IMG/VR virus record: IMGVR_UViG_3300031974_001059
Coordinates: 1-22,715 of that record
Reading direction: 5' to 3' (one strand)
Origin: a virus
DNA length: 22,715 nucleotides
The notes under the pieces were generated by a model. The model saw only the letters and a list, made by a program, of their open reading frames with translations. It was not told the origin of the DNA and did not search any database. Every line of letters begins with the position of its first letter. Within the stretch, counting starts at the first letter, position 1. Positions 15,602-21,864 of the stretch are shown piece by piece. A program made the position numbers and the translations under genes.

Positions 15602-15664
15602 TAGTGATTTGTTATCATTGTGATAGGATTTATTGCTCTGCGCCAAAATACCCTAAAATTATTT

Positions 15665-15751
15665 TCAGTTACTTTTATCTTCTTCCCTTGATAGTTCTTC
15701 TGTATCGTTTCCGTGATAGTTATGTTCCCAGAATTCCCACTCATCATCCAT
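15665..15751 (-). CDS. very small acidic ORF (28 aa)
   Basis: Starts with ATG inside the end of the 76-residue gene (eight-base overlap) and ends with TGA at 15665. The product is MDDEWEFWEHNYHGNDTEEL plus SREEDKSN, very acidic with two Trp. Overlap of its start with the neighbour's stop resembles other coupled pairs here. It is short enough to be chance, so treat as possible. Confidence 0.4.
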   Translation of the reverse strand: MDDEWEFWEHNYHGNDTEELSREEDKSN

Positions 15752-15974
15752 TAAGTTGTTTTTGTGCTTTGTGTAAATATAATGCCATATCCATAGCTTC
15801 TTCTTTAGCGTGTTGTAACCACTTGTACAGACTTAATTGATTTTCTTCTAAAGTTGTTCCGTATTTAGCAATACCCTTTATAGACCTTAATCTATATTCC
15901 TGTATAAGGCTTTCTACTATTGCATCTGAATAGGTTTCTTCTTCTAATTCAGATAATTTCTTGCGTGTGTCCAT
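15744..15974 (-). CDS. small all-alpha conserved phage protein (76 aa)
   Basis: A helical protein with KYGTTLEENQLSLYKWLQHA followed by KEEAMDMALYLHK. This KYG-TTL-E...WLQHA-EE-MD-A-YL pattern is, from memory, common among small phage proteins and slightly recalls MazG-like helical NTP pyrophosphatases (EExxD pattern), though it is much shorter than MazG. It overlaps the nuclease gene upstream by 26 bases. A role in nucleotide metabolism is only a hint. Confidence 0.65.
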   Translation of the reverse strand: MDTRKKLSELEEETYSDAIVESLIQEYRLRSIKGIAKYGTTLEENQLSLYKWLQHAKEEAMDMALYLHKAQKQLNG

Positions 15975-16434
15975 CTTTAAATTTATGTAGTTTATCTCGT
16001 TCTAAAACATAGGTATCACCATAACCTAAATCTTTTATGTTTTCCTGTTTTATAAATTCTTCTTTGAAAGCATATCCAATAAAGTCTACTTCTGTATCAT
16101 TTATAATTGCTAAAATATAAATATCTACATCTGGATTAACTTTAGTCGTGGCAATTAGCCTTCCGTTTTTATGTCTTGTTGATTTTATGTCATATCTATA
16201 ACCATTGTATAAAGCATCATAACTTCCGCTTCTTGGTCTTAAATCAAAATCTGGGAATATGTTAAAGTGTTTGCAAAATGCAAATTCAGCTAAAAATCCC
16301 TGAACATCAATATTGTTTGGCGAATCTTTACTAACCTTTGTGTCTTTAACCTTAAAGTTTCTATTAACAATATTCCTCATTCTGCCTATCATTTCACATA
16401 TAATTATGTCAATATTGTCTAATTGTACTTTCAT
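15949..16434 (-). CDS. PD-(D/E)XK-like nuclease, putative
   Basis: A 161-residue protein. Motif positions fitting the superfamily are E50 (GFLAEFAFCKHF), D73 (SYDALYNG), D82 and K84 (YRYDIKSTR), then a strand AIINDTEVDFIGYAF. The order E...D...DxKS is typical of phage and restriction-type nucleases of this fold. It shares ATGA with the exonuclease stop, so both are probably made together. Substrate unknown; a role in DNA processing during replication or host DNA breakdown is an inference. Confidence 0.65.
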   Translation of the reverse strand: MKVQLDNIDIIICEMIGRMRNIVNRNFKVKDTKVSKDSPNNIDVQGFLAEFAFCKHFNIFPDFDLRPRSGSYDALYNGYRYDIKSTRHKNGRLIATTKVNPDVDIYILAIINDTEVDFIGYAFKEEFIKQENIKDLGYGDTYVLERDKLHKFKDGHTQEII

Positions 16435-17093
16435 CGGTAGCCAAGTTTAAGTAAGTGATAACATTCTATAAAGCGTTCTCTGCCCTTTGAGCGGTATATC
16501 TTTTTAAATAGACCCAAAACCTTCTTCTTATAGCCAAAGTCCGTAGAAACGCCTTCAAATAGCTTTTTAGCGTATGCTTTACCATATCCCTTACAATAGT
16601 TTACATTATCTGCGGTGTCCCCGATTATCATTTGCTCATAGAAGTTATAAAGCGCATCTTCTTTTGACAAGGTAATAAATTTTCTTTTATTGTAATTGTA
16701 CATCGTACCCTCGAACTGTAAATAGTCTTTATCGATTGAAACTATAATACAGTTTTCGTGTCCTATCTTTTCTCTAAATATTGCTACCAAGTCATCGGTT
16801 TCACATCCGTTAGCTATTTCAGGTTCGTAATACTTTTCTACATACTTACATAAGATGTTAAAGTATTGTGGCTTTTCTTTAGACCTATTTGCTTTGTATG
16901 TCTTTGTGATGTATTTCCTGAAGTTGTTTTTAGATAGTCCAAAAGGTATTACTTCTTCTATCTCGTAAAATTCTTCAAGGTCGTTTATAGTCTTTTGAAA
17001 AAATTCATCGAACTTAAACATTGATTCTTCAGGCGAATCTACATTATAACAAGCTGAATAAAGTAAGCTATCTATGTCAAATAAGATAATCAT
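16431..17093 (-). CDS. 5'-3' exonuclease / FEN-like flap nuclease
   Basis: A 220-residue protein with the metal-binding and FEN signatures in order: ILFDIDSLLYSA (D6, D8), YKANR (66-70), ETDDLVA (E98, D100, D101), VSIDKDYLQ (D121, D123), GDTADNV (158-164) and the helix-hairpin-helix CKGYGKAYAKKL (167-178). The family (T4 RNase H, T7 gp6, Pol I 5' nuclease) removes RNA primers and flaps. The length is normal for phage forms. The ATG overlaps an upstream open frame by four bases and the TGA overlaps the next ATG, indicating tight coupling. Confidence 0.92.
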   Translation of the reverse strand: MIILFDIDSLLYSACYNVDSPEESMFKFDEFFQKTINDLEEFYEIEEVIPFGLSKNNFRKYITKTYKANRSKEKPQYFNILCKYVEKYYEPEIANGCETDDLVAIFREKIGHENCIIVSIDKDYLQFEGTMYNYNKRKFITLSKEDALYNFYEQMIIGDTADNVNYCKGYGKAYAKKLFEGVSTDFGYKKKVLGLFKKIYRSKGRERFIECYHLLKLGYR

Positions 17094-17173
17094 ATCTTGC
17101 CTATGTTATATTGATGCTTGACTGTTTCCCACCAACTGCGATGCTGGTATTCTTCTTCGGTGTAAACCTTAAT
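17090..17173 (-). CDS. possible short gene without ATG (up to 27 aa)
   Basis: The 75-base gap before the exonuclease holds an open frame ending in TGA that overlaps the exonuclease ATG (ATGA). Read from ATT at 17173 it gives YTEEEYQHRSWWETVKHQYN and GKI. No ATG, GTG or TTG is available; the ATT overlaps the previous gene's TAA. Protein-like composition and the coupling overlap suggest translation, perhaps from a rare start or by frameshift from the 68-residue gene. It may be chance. Confidence 0.3.
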   Translation of the reverse strand: MKVYTEEEYQHRSWWETVKHQYNIGKI

Positions 17174-17375
17174 TATCCCCTTCTGATTCGTTATCGTGTG
17201 TATCTGTGTTGGTAGTATCTTGTGTATCGTTTTCATTTATATCTAATTTTTCGTAAATAAATCTAAACAACCTTTCGCAAGTCTGTATGTGTACTCTTAA
17301 TTGTTGTTCAACAAAGTTTATGTGTTCTTTTAATTCGGCTATTTTTTGTGCTTGTGTTACTCTACCCTTTCGCAT
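17169..17375 (-). CDS. small coiled-coil phage protein (68 aa)
   Basis: Starts MRKGRVTQAQKIAELKEHIN, a basic end and a helix, then a Thr/Asp/Asn-rich acidic tail (about 48-68). It overlaps the 83-residue gene by 14 bases. No family is recognised. The composition (basic head, helix, acidic tail) would fit a nucleic acid-associated accessory protein, but this is speculative. Confidence 0.6.
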   Translation of the reverse strand: MRKGRVTQAQKIAELKEHINFVEQQLRVHIQTCERLFRFIYEKLDINENDTQDTTNTDTHDNESEGDN

Positions 17376-17613
17376 CCCAAAGTTCTTTTAGTTCGTTTTT
17401 AAGTTTTATGTGTTCTTCGCTTAATAAATCAAAATGGTCTTTATAAAGTTGTCGTTCTAATTCTACCATATTTGTATGCTCTACGATGTACTGAAAAGAT
17501 TTAATTAAGTCTTGTAGTTCTTTGTTGTTTGGTTTCTTTTCGTACCATTTATTCAAAATGTCTAAAGCATTATTTGTTGAATTTAAAAATATATATGAAT
17601 GTAGATTATTCAC
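17362..17613 (-). CDS. helical hypothetical phage protein (83 aa)
   Basis: Uses GTG as start: GTG at 17613 lies within the end of the preceding gene and no ATG fits as well. The product is helical and charged, with NKWYEKKPNNKELQDLIKSF and a C-terminal EEHIKLKNELKELWDAKG coiled coil. Overlaps on both sides (8 and 14 bases) support translation. Function unknown. Confidence 0.6.
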   Translation of the reverse strand: MNNLHSYIFLNSTNNALDILNKWYEKKPNNKELQDLIKSFQYIVEHTNMVELERQLYKDHFDLLSEEHIKLKNELKELWDAKG

Positions 17614-17824
17614 TTTCTATAATGTATTCTCTTAAAGCCTCAATCACTTTATCATCTAAACATTCGTATAAGTCAGTATCAGGTAAGAATCCTATAAAGT
17701 CTATATCGACTTCTGGTTGTGATGGTGCTGTGTAGTAATCGCCTTTATCACCTTCGTAATATGTAACCTTGTAATCAAAGTCTACATCTTCGTAATTAAA
17801 TGACCCTTCTATATTTTTGTACAT
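17606..17824 (-). CDS. small acidic conserved phage protein (72 aa)
   Basis: An acidic, Tyr-rich product: VDFDYKVTYYEGDKGDYYTA, then PSQPEVDIDFIGF. Small proteins with an F/Y-x-V-x-Y-Y strand followed by a P-x-x-P-E-x-x-I motif are widespread in phages with no known activity. The ATG is four bases after the stop of the 34-residue membrane peptide. Confidence 0.6.
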   Translation of the reverse strand: MYKNIEGSFNYEDVDFDYKVTYYEGDKGDYYTAPSQPEVDIDFIGFLPDTDLYECLDDKVIEALREYIIESE

Positions 17825-17827
17825 AAC

Positions 17828-17932
17828 CTAAAGATTTGAAAGCATTACGCCTAATTGATACCCTACATAAGCGAATCCAAAGTATAGAAATACCCATTGT
17901 ACTTTCTCTAATAGTTTTCCAAGTTTTTTCAT
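17828..17932 (-). CDS. single-span membrane peptide (34 aa)
   Basis: ATG at 17932, TAG at 17828. A basic start (MKKLGKLLEKVQ) is followed by a hydrophobic span of about 18-20 residues (WVFLYFGFAYVGYQLGVML). It lies just below the terminator at 17944-17962, so it is made by read-through. Four bases separate it from the next gene. Like the 33-residue peptide at 14873, it could be a membrane-acting phage protein; nothing more can be said. Confidence 0.55.
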   Translation of the reverse strand: MKKLGKLLEKVQWVFLYFGFAYVGYQLGVMLSNL

Positions 17933-17943
17933 AAGTGTAGTTT

Positions 17944-17962
17944 AAAAGGGGCTTTCGCCCCT
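17944..17962 (-). terminator. Rho-independent terminator with GAAA loop
   Basis: On the minus strand AGGGGC, loop GAAA, GCCCCT, then TTTTAAA. Six base pairs closed by a stable tetraloop, 17 bases after the stop of the 90-residue gene. The T-run is short, so some read-through into the genes below is likely. Confidence 0.8.
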
Positions 17963-17978
17963 GTTATTATTTTTTTCC

Positions 17979-18251
17979 TTATAGTTGTCTTTCGGTTACA
18001 AATAAATTAAAACCTTCACAAGCCTTTTCAATTTTTTCATATAAGCTATATGAGTTTGTGTTTGTTGATGTGGAATAAAAAACCCATCCATAATAGCTAT
18101 CTTTATTCATCCCTAATTTCTTACACTCTCTCCAATTTAAACCTCTGGCTTTTACCATTACGAAACCGGCTTCTAAATGCTCTCCTTTATGGTTTATTTT
18201 TATTTCTTCTAATTGGTTTTTTAAGTTTTGATAGTCTTGTAAAGTTTTCAT
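17979..18251 (-). CDS. unknown phage protein in its own transcription unit (90 aa)
   Basis: A 90-residue protein: N-terminal helix (LQDYQNLKNQLEEIKINHKG), then GFVMVKARGLNWRECKKLG, an aromatic-rich region (DSYYGWVFYSTS) and a helical end. No family is recognised. Unlike its neighbours it does not overlap other genes: it has a host-type promoter 28 bases upstream and a terminator 17 bases downstream. That makes it a monocistronic unit, as is common for early host-takeover genes, though this is inference. Confidence 0.7.
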   Translation of the reverse strand: MKTLQDYQNLKNQLEEIKINHKGEHLEAGFVMVKARGLNWRECKKLGMNKDSYYGWVFYSTSTNTNSYSLYEKIEKACEGFNLFVTERQL

Positions 18252-18278
18252 AATTTATAGTTTTAGTTTAATAATACC

Positions 18279-18308
18279 CAAATATACAAACTATTTTCTA
18301 ATTACAAA
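18279..18308 (-). promoter_or_regulatory. Bacteroidota-type housekeeping promoter
   Basis: On the minus strand TTTG (18308-18305), an 18-base spacer and TATATTTG (18286-18279), matching the Bacteroidota pattern of TTTG at -33 and TAnnTTTG at -7. The start would be about 20-25 bases before the ATG at 18251. The region is non-coding, which strengthens the call. Confidence 0.75.
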
Positions 18309-18325
18309 CAAAATTGTTTAAAAAA

Positions 18326-18766
18326 TTAATACCACACATCTTTATCTGTAATAGTAGACCACTCTACAACTGAAGCCAAGCGTTCAGGCAACAGATAAAC
18401 TTCTTTGTCTTTTCGTTCTTTTGACCACATAGTAGTTGTAGGGCATCTTATTGTGCTTACTTTAGGTATGTCAATTTTATTAAGCCAATAGATATATGAA
18501 CCTTTAGGGTCGTTCACATAGTATAATTTAACTACATCTTCAGGCAAAGACATTAACTTGTCGTACTTGTACTTTTCAAGCATCTTATCTTTATAATACT
18601 TGTTTCTAACCTTTACTTCAATAACACACTTATTATTGTTAGGAGTCATACCCCTTAAATCGTAAAAGGTATTTTCATCACCTACCCAATCTAATCTAAA
18701 ATTCAAATAACCATTTAGCCAAAGGCATATAGTCTTTTCGTATTTCTCTGAATCATCCTTTGTCAT
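18326..18766 (-). CDS. PD-(D/E)XK-like nuclease, second copy type
   Basis: A 146-residue protein with the D-x(n)-E-x-K signature: D36 in ENTFYDLRGM, E50 and K52 in KCVIEVKVRNKYY, followed by a helix with EKYKYDKLM. The strand LYYVNDPKGSYIYWLNK follows. This order matches small nucleases of the superfamily (resolvase or restriction-like). It overlaps its upstream neighbour by 14 bases and is the last gene before the host-type promoter. It is not obviously related to the nuclease at 15949-16434. Confidence 0.65.
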   Translation of the reverse strand: MTKDDSEKYEKTICLWLNGYLNFRLDWVGDENTFYDLRGMTPNNNKCVIEVKVRNKYYKDKMLEKYKYDKLMSLPEDVVKLYYVNDPKGSYIYWLNKIDIPKVSTIRCPTTTMWSKERKDKEVYLLPERLASVVEWSTITDKDVWY

Positions 18767-18950
18767 ATAGTTTGTTTATAGCGTTAATTCTTTTTTGCCA
18801 TACCTTACCGCTACACCCACAATCGACAGTTATTCTTTTGTTTAATTCTTCTGCAAATATCTTTACTATTAATTGTCTATCAGCTTTGGTAAGGTCATTT
18901 GATTCTACTGCCCGAAATTCAGTCCATAGGTCATAGTTCTCTTGTTTCAT
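18753..18950 (-). CDS. small phage protein with CGC motif (65 aa)
   Basis: Contains NDLTKADRQLIVKIFAEELN, then ITVDCGCSGKVWQKRINAIN. The DCGCSGKVW part, one CxC pair, resembles short phage proteins that may bind metal. It starts 12 bases after the stop of the 46-residue gene, which has its own DCGC motif. Function unknown. Confidence 0.65.
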   Translation of the reverse strand: MKQENYDLWTEFRAVESNDLTKADRQLIVKIFAEELNKRITVDCGCSGKVWQKRINAINKLYDKG

Positions 18951-18962
18951 TTTCTTGAAATT

Positions 18963-19103
18963 TTAATTTCGTCTAAACACTTTTATATTGTCTAACTTTT
19001 GTTTTCTTTCTTCACAACCGCAGTCATCACCCCATATCTTTTTTACAATCCAAGCGATTCCGGTAAACTTAAATATCTTCTCGAGTATTGTTCCAAGTTT
19101 CAT
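18963..19103 (-). CDS. small phage protein with CGC motif (46 aa)
   Basis: ATG at 19103 inside the end of the sigma factor gene (35-base overlap), TAA at 18963. Composition: MKLGTILEKIFKFTGIAWIV, a half-hydrophobic segment, then WGDDCGCEERKQKLDNIKVF. The DDCGCxxRKxKL motif recurs, from memory, in small Bacteroidota phage proteins; the neighbour downstream has a similar DCGC. Whether the two are distant duplicates is unclear. Function unknown. Confidence 0.7.
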   Translation of the reverse strand: MKLGTILEKIFKFTGIAWIVKKIWGDDCGCEERKQKLDNIKVFRRN

Positions 19104-19599
19104 AGTTATCTTTTATTTCGTTCTTAATTATTTTTACCGTGTTGTAAAGCGAATAGTAACTTATGGTAGTTTGTCTTGATAGTTCTGCTATTGATTTGTT
19201 TTCAAGCATTACTTCGTTAAACACACAAGCATTGTAAATCTTTTTTATGTTTTCTGTGTCCTCCAAGTTAAGCTGTTCTAAATTATGTTCGTTTATCCAC
19301 TTGGTTATGTATTGGCTTTTTGTTGTGTCGGTTTCTATGTATTCTTCTTCTTCTATGTGTGGTATTTCTTCTGTAAAGTAAAATCGCTTTTCTTTTTTCT
19401 TTAGGTCAAATACCATATTTCTTAAAACTAAATAGACGAAATAGAAATTAATCTTTTCGCCTATCATTATATCTTTATCGTAGTCGTGCATTTTAAGATA
19501 CAGTTCCTGAACAATATCTTTAGCGGTGTCTATGTTTACTTTAAAACTTAAAACATAACTTATCCAAAGGTCGTGATGTTTAGATAGTATTTGTAACAT
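19069..19599 (-). CDS. ECF-like phage RNA polymerase sigma factor
   Basis: A 176-residue protein with a sigma-70 layout. Region 2 (about 25-75) has AKDIVQELYLKMHDYD, then the core-binding and -10-reading helix NFYFVYLVLRNMVFDLKKKE. A short acidic linker follows (about 78-90). Region 4 (about 120-165) is a helix-turn-helix: LENKSIAELSRQTTISYYSL with NTVKIIKNEIKD. Such proteins redirect host RNA polymerase to chosen promoters. It is the only visible transcription factor in the window, so it is the best candidate to recognise the five AAAAT/TCGTTTWATA sites of the virion half. Its ATG overlaps the upstream stop by one base. Confidence 0.8.
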   Translation of the reverse strand: MLQILSKHHDLWISYVLSFKVNIDTAKDIVQELYLKMHDYDKDIMIGEKINFYFVYLVLRNMVFDLKKKEKRFYFTEEIPHIEEEEYIETDTTKSQYITKWINEHNLEQLNLEDTENIKKIYNACVFNEVMLENKSIAELSRQTTISYYSLYNTVKIIKNEIKDNYETWNNTREDI

Positions 19600-19742
19600 T
19601 ATAGGTCAAGTTCGATTGTTATAAGCAAAAGATACAACTTTAAAGTTTGATATGGAAATTCTTCTGTGGGGTACAGAACTTCCCACCCTAAAGCCATTCT
19701 TTGATGTGGTAAACTAAATATTATTCTCAATGCCCAATCCAT
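19599..19742 (-). CDS. small conserved phage protein (47 aa)
   Basis: The ATG at 19742 directly follows the helicase stop and the TAA overlaps the sigma factor ATG (TAATG). The product has RMALGWEVLYPTEEFPYQTL followed by the hydrophobic KLYLLLITIELDL. The LGW...EEFP..T....L.ITIE pattern is, from memory, typical of small proteins downstream of phage replication genes. It may associate with a membrane or with the helicase; unknown. Confidence 0.7.
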   Translation of the reverse strand: MDWALRIIFSLPHQRMALGWEVLYPTEEFPYQTLKLYLLLITIELDL

Positions 19743-20669
19743 TTACGCTTTTCTTAAAAAGGTTTTTTGTTTTTTGTCTTGTAGAACTGTCTTTAAAATG
19801 TTTTGCCCATCTATCTCAAATCCTACATTATTTACAATAGACTTTAACTTAATAGGTTCGTCTAATGGTGTAGGTCTACCACCGCTTTCTGTTTCTTTTG
19901 TTTTACGAATGTGTATATGTGATTGATTCCAATCCGATGGGTGTTGTGTGTATCGGTGAACTACCATAAAATCATCTGCTCTATTAACAAATTTTGCGCC
20001 TCCTTCTACATCCCCAGCAGTTGGTGGAATAGGATAGTTTGCGTATTCGTGTCCCATAGGATGTTTCATTCTTATAGCACCTGTGTTAGCGTGTACATTT
20101 AACCACATACTAACTTCGTTTCGTTTACAAAATTGTCGCAGTTCTGTCATCGCCTGATAATCGTAACTATGACCATCAATGTTTTTAGACATCTCTACAT
20201 CTTTAATTAAACTATTGTATGGGTCGATTAACATACCTTGATAGTCCCAAGCAGCTTTATATGATTCACCTAACTTAATCAAATCCTTATAACTATATAA
20301 CTTTTCAGGACTTATAAATTTAAAATAATTCTTAATAACCTTAATACCATACTGATAGCTTTCGTCTGTTAGTTTGTTTATTGGTTCAGCTAAAAGGTAT
20401 TCTATTAGTTTTCTTATAATCGAATATGGTTCGTTCTCACTACTAAAAACAATCCATTTAACATTGTGTCGTAACGAATACAAAAGCATTAAATACAAAG
20501 CCATTGATGTTTTACCGACATTCGCTTGTCCAAGTATTACATTAAAATTGCCTTTCTTAAATCTAAAGTATTCGTCTATTTCAGGTATTCCTAACTTATA
20601 TCCTTCTCGTATTTCACCTTTTCTGACTTTGTCAAGGTGTTGTAATTCTTTGGTGTAGTCTATTAGCAT
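19743..20669 (-). CDS. DnaB/RecA-fold replicative helicase-type ATPase
   Basis: A 308-residue ATPase. Walker A GQANVGKT (47-54), SSENE with catalytic Glu (76-80), Walker B GMLIDP (145-150), then MWLNVHANTG (188-197) as the DNA-facing H3-type motif and a late VNRADDFMVVHR, the usual DnaB/KaiC-like order. It is shorter than DnaB (about 450) and lacks an N-terminal collar domain, so it resembles compact phage helicases. It probably unwinds DNA at the fork. A terminator lies in the 37-base gap before it, so its transcription relies on read-through. Confidence 0.82.
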   Translation of the reverse strand: MLIDYTKELQHLDKVRKGEIREGYKLGIPEIDEYFRFKKGNFNVILGQANVGKTSMALYLMLLYSLRHNVKWIVFSSENEPYSIIRKLIEYLLAEPINKLTDESYQYGIKVIKNYFKFISPEKLYSYKDLIKLGESYKAAWDYQGMLIDPYNSLIKDVEMSKNIDGHSYDYQAMTELRQFCKRNEVSMWLNVHANTGAIRMKHPMGHEYANYPIPPTAGDVEGGAKFVNRADDFMVVHRYTQHPSDWNQSHIHIRKTKETESGGRPTPLDEPIKLKSIVNNVGFEIDGQNILKTVLQDKKQKTFLRKA

Positions 20670-20674
20670 AATAT

Positions 20675-20698
20675 AAAAAAGGGGGGTAAAAACCCCCC
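20675..20698 (-). terminator. Rho-independent terminator between SSB-like and helicase genes
   Basis: GGGGGG and CCCCCC arms (20698-20693 and 20686-20681) around TTTTTA, followed by six T (20680-20675). It begins eight bases after the SSB-like stop and sits six bases before the helicase ATG, so it would give more SSB-like than helicase mRNA. Confidence 0.9.
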
Positions 20699-20706
20699 AT
20701 ATTTAG

Positions 20707-21039
20707 TTAAAATGGTAAATCATCTTCTCTATCTGGTTGCTGCTCGGCATTTGTCATTTCTTTAGCAGTAAAAACCTTCCACGCATCTAATGATGTGTAG
20801 TATCTTCCTTCGTATTCACGACAATTTACATTAAAACTAACATCTACTTCTTTACCTTCTTTATTGTATTTTAAGAATGTGTCTACTTTTTCTTCTCCAA
20901 ACAAATCAAAGCAAAATAAATTATTATACTTTGCACCATTGTCTAATAAAAACGATAGCTTTTTCCATTCTCCTTTTTGGCTTGTGCCAGTTTGTACATC
21001 ATTAATTTTTTTAATTGTACCTCTTACTTTTAAACTCAT
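20707..21039 (-). CDS. single-stranded DNA-binding-like protein (DUF3127 type)
   Basis: A 110-residue OB-fold-like protein: VRGTIKKINDVQTGTSQKGE, then WKKLSFLLDNG, FCFDLFGEEKVD, VDVSFNVNCREYEGRYYTSL and DAWKVF, the order seen in DUF3127 proteins. The end is EDDLPF, close to the acidic tip of bacterial SSB (DDDIPF) that recruits repair and replication partners. Binding to ssDNA is inferred from these features. A terminator follows directly, consistent with high expression. Confidence 0.8.
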   Translation of the reverse strand: MSLKVRGTIKKINDVQTGTSQKGEWKKLSFLLDNGAKYNNLFCFDLFGEEKVDTFLKYNKEGKEVDVSFNVNCREYEGRYYTSLDAWKVFTAKEMTNAEQQPDREDDLPF

Positions 21040-21054
21040 AATTATATTTATTGA

Positions 21055-21165
21055 TTAATCTTCTATTTCAAATATTGTGTTTTCTTTACATTCGCTACAT
21101 CGACCATAAATGTCATCTAGTTCATTGTCAGGTGATGCGCTACAACAATTACTCGTATAATTCAT
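21055..21165 (-). CDS. small Cys-rich (zinc-ribbon-like) protein (36 aa)
   Basis: ATG at 21165, TAA at 21055. NYTSNCCSASPDNELDDIYG is followed by RCSECKEN, i.e. a CC pair and a CxxC pair about 15 residues apart, which suggests a small metal-binding fold. It overlaps its upstream gene by 17 bases. This CC...RCxxC pattern is common in small phage proteins of unknown function. Confidence 0.65.
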   Translation of the reverse strand: MNYTSNCCSASPDNELDDIYGRCSECKENTIFEIED

Positions 21166-21301
21166 ATTCTAATATATTTATTTCCATTATTCTTATCCAA
21201 GCATAACAATCGGCAATACTGCCTTCAAAAAGACTTTCGTCGTTTTCGTCTATAATTTGATAATGCCCTTTAAATAGTCTTTGTACTTTGTACTTATCCA
21301 T
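21149..21301 (-). CDS. small phage protein (50 aa)
   Basis: ATG at 21301 gives MDKYKVQRLFKGHYQIIDEN and an acidic end. An ATG ten codons earlier (21331) is in frame, but would overlap the upstream gene by 38 rather than 8 bases, so the later start is preferred. The product has IADCYAWIRIMEINILEYEL, helical. Function unknown. Confidence 0.6.
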   Translation of the reverse strand: MDKYKVQRLFKGHYQIIDENDESLFEGSIADCYAWIRIMEINILEYELYE

Positions 21302-21677
21302 TTTTAAAACTTTCAGATTCATCTTCACCAAATACGCCCAACTGATAAAAACCAGTCATCTTTAATACTGCCCTTGACATTGCTCTTTTTTCTGCCATTT
21401 CGGCAATATACCAAGATTGTGTATTTCCGTTTTTAAAATCGCCGTGTTTTGCAGACCCAAATGTTTCTAAATACGCTTCGCCTTTTGTTACAATAGCTTT
21501 AAATACTGCGTAGTCTGGTTCACATCTTACAACTTCATACTTTATATTTAGTTGTTCTTGACCTAATATCTTTTCAATACCTTGTCTTGTGATAATTGTG
21601 TAGTGCTGATGCTTAAAAAAGTCAGCAGGCTGCAATTCGTACTTTTGATACAATTCCCTTAATTTAGATTTGTCCAT
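21294..21677 (-). CDS. phage protein with annealing-protein-like helix (127 aa)
   Basis: A 127-residue protein. Around residues 60-105 are a Tyr/Phe-rich strand region, ETFGSAKHGDF, and the helix IAEMAEKRAMSRAVLKMTGF. The A-E-x-R-A-x-x-R-A-x-x-x-x-G helix recalls part of the Rad52/Erf-type single-strand annealing proteins and related small phage recombination factors. It is shorter than full annealing proteins. Position between a nuclease (NinG-like) and an SSB-like gene fits recombination. Assignment is suggestive, not secure. Confidence 0.55.
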   Translation of the reverse strand: MDKSKLRELYQKYELQPADFFKHQHYTIITRQGIEKILGQEQLNIKYEVVRCEPDYAVFKAIVTKGEAYLETFGSAKHGDFKNGNTQSWYIAEMAEKRAMSRAVLKMTGFYQLGVFGEDESESFKNG

Positions 21678-21864
21678 TGATTTCTAATTTAGCGGTTAAT
21701 AATTCGTTTTCTTGTTCAAGTTCTTTAATGCGTTTTTCCATAGCATCAATACGAAGCATAGGAAACTTTAAGACATCTTGCTTTAGTGTCTTAAGTTCGT
21801 TGTACATTAAAAAATTTTCTGTGTGTTTGGCTAGACCTAATAGGTACTTAAATCGTTTTTCCAT
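21664..21864 (-). CDS. small coiled-coil protein (66 aa)
   Basis: The sequence is helical, with a basic N-terminus (MEKRFKYLLGLAKH) and a leucine-heptad-like coiled coil (DAMEKRIKELEQENELLTAK). It is the first gene after a host-type promoter and terminator pair, overlapping the next gene by 14 bases. Dimerisation is expected; function unknown. Confidence 0.65.
   Translation of the reverse strand: MEKRFKYLLGLAKHTENFLMYNELKTLKQDVLKFPMLRIDAMEKRIKELEQENELLTAKLEINGQI

Noticed and set aside
20950-20965. TCGTTTTTAT inside the SSB-like gene on the minus strand, similar to the late promoter core
   Set aside because: Differs in the core, has no AAAAT at the right distance and is in coding sequence.
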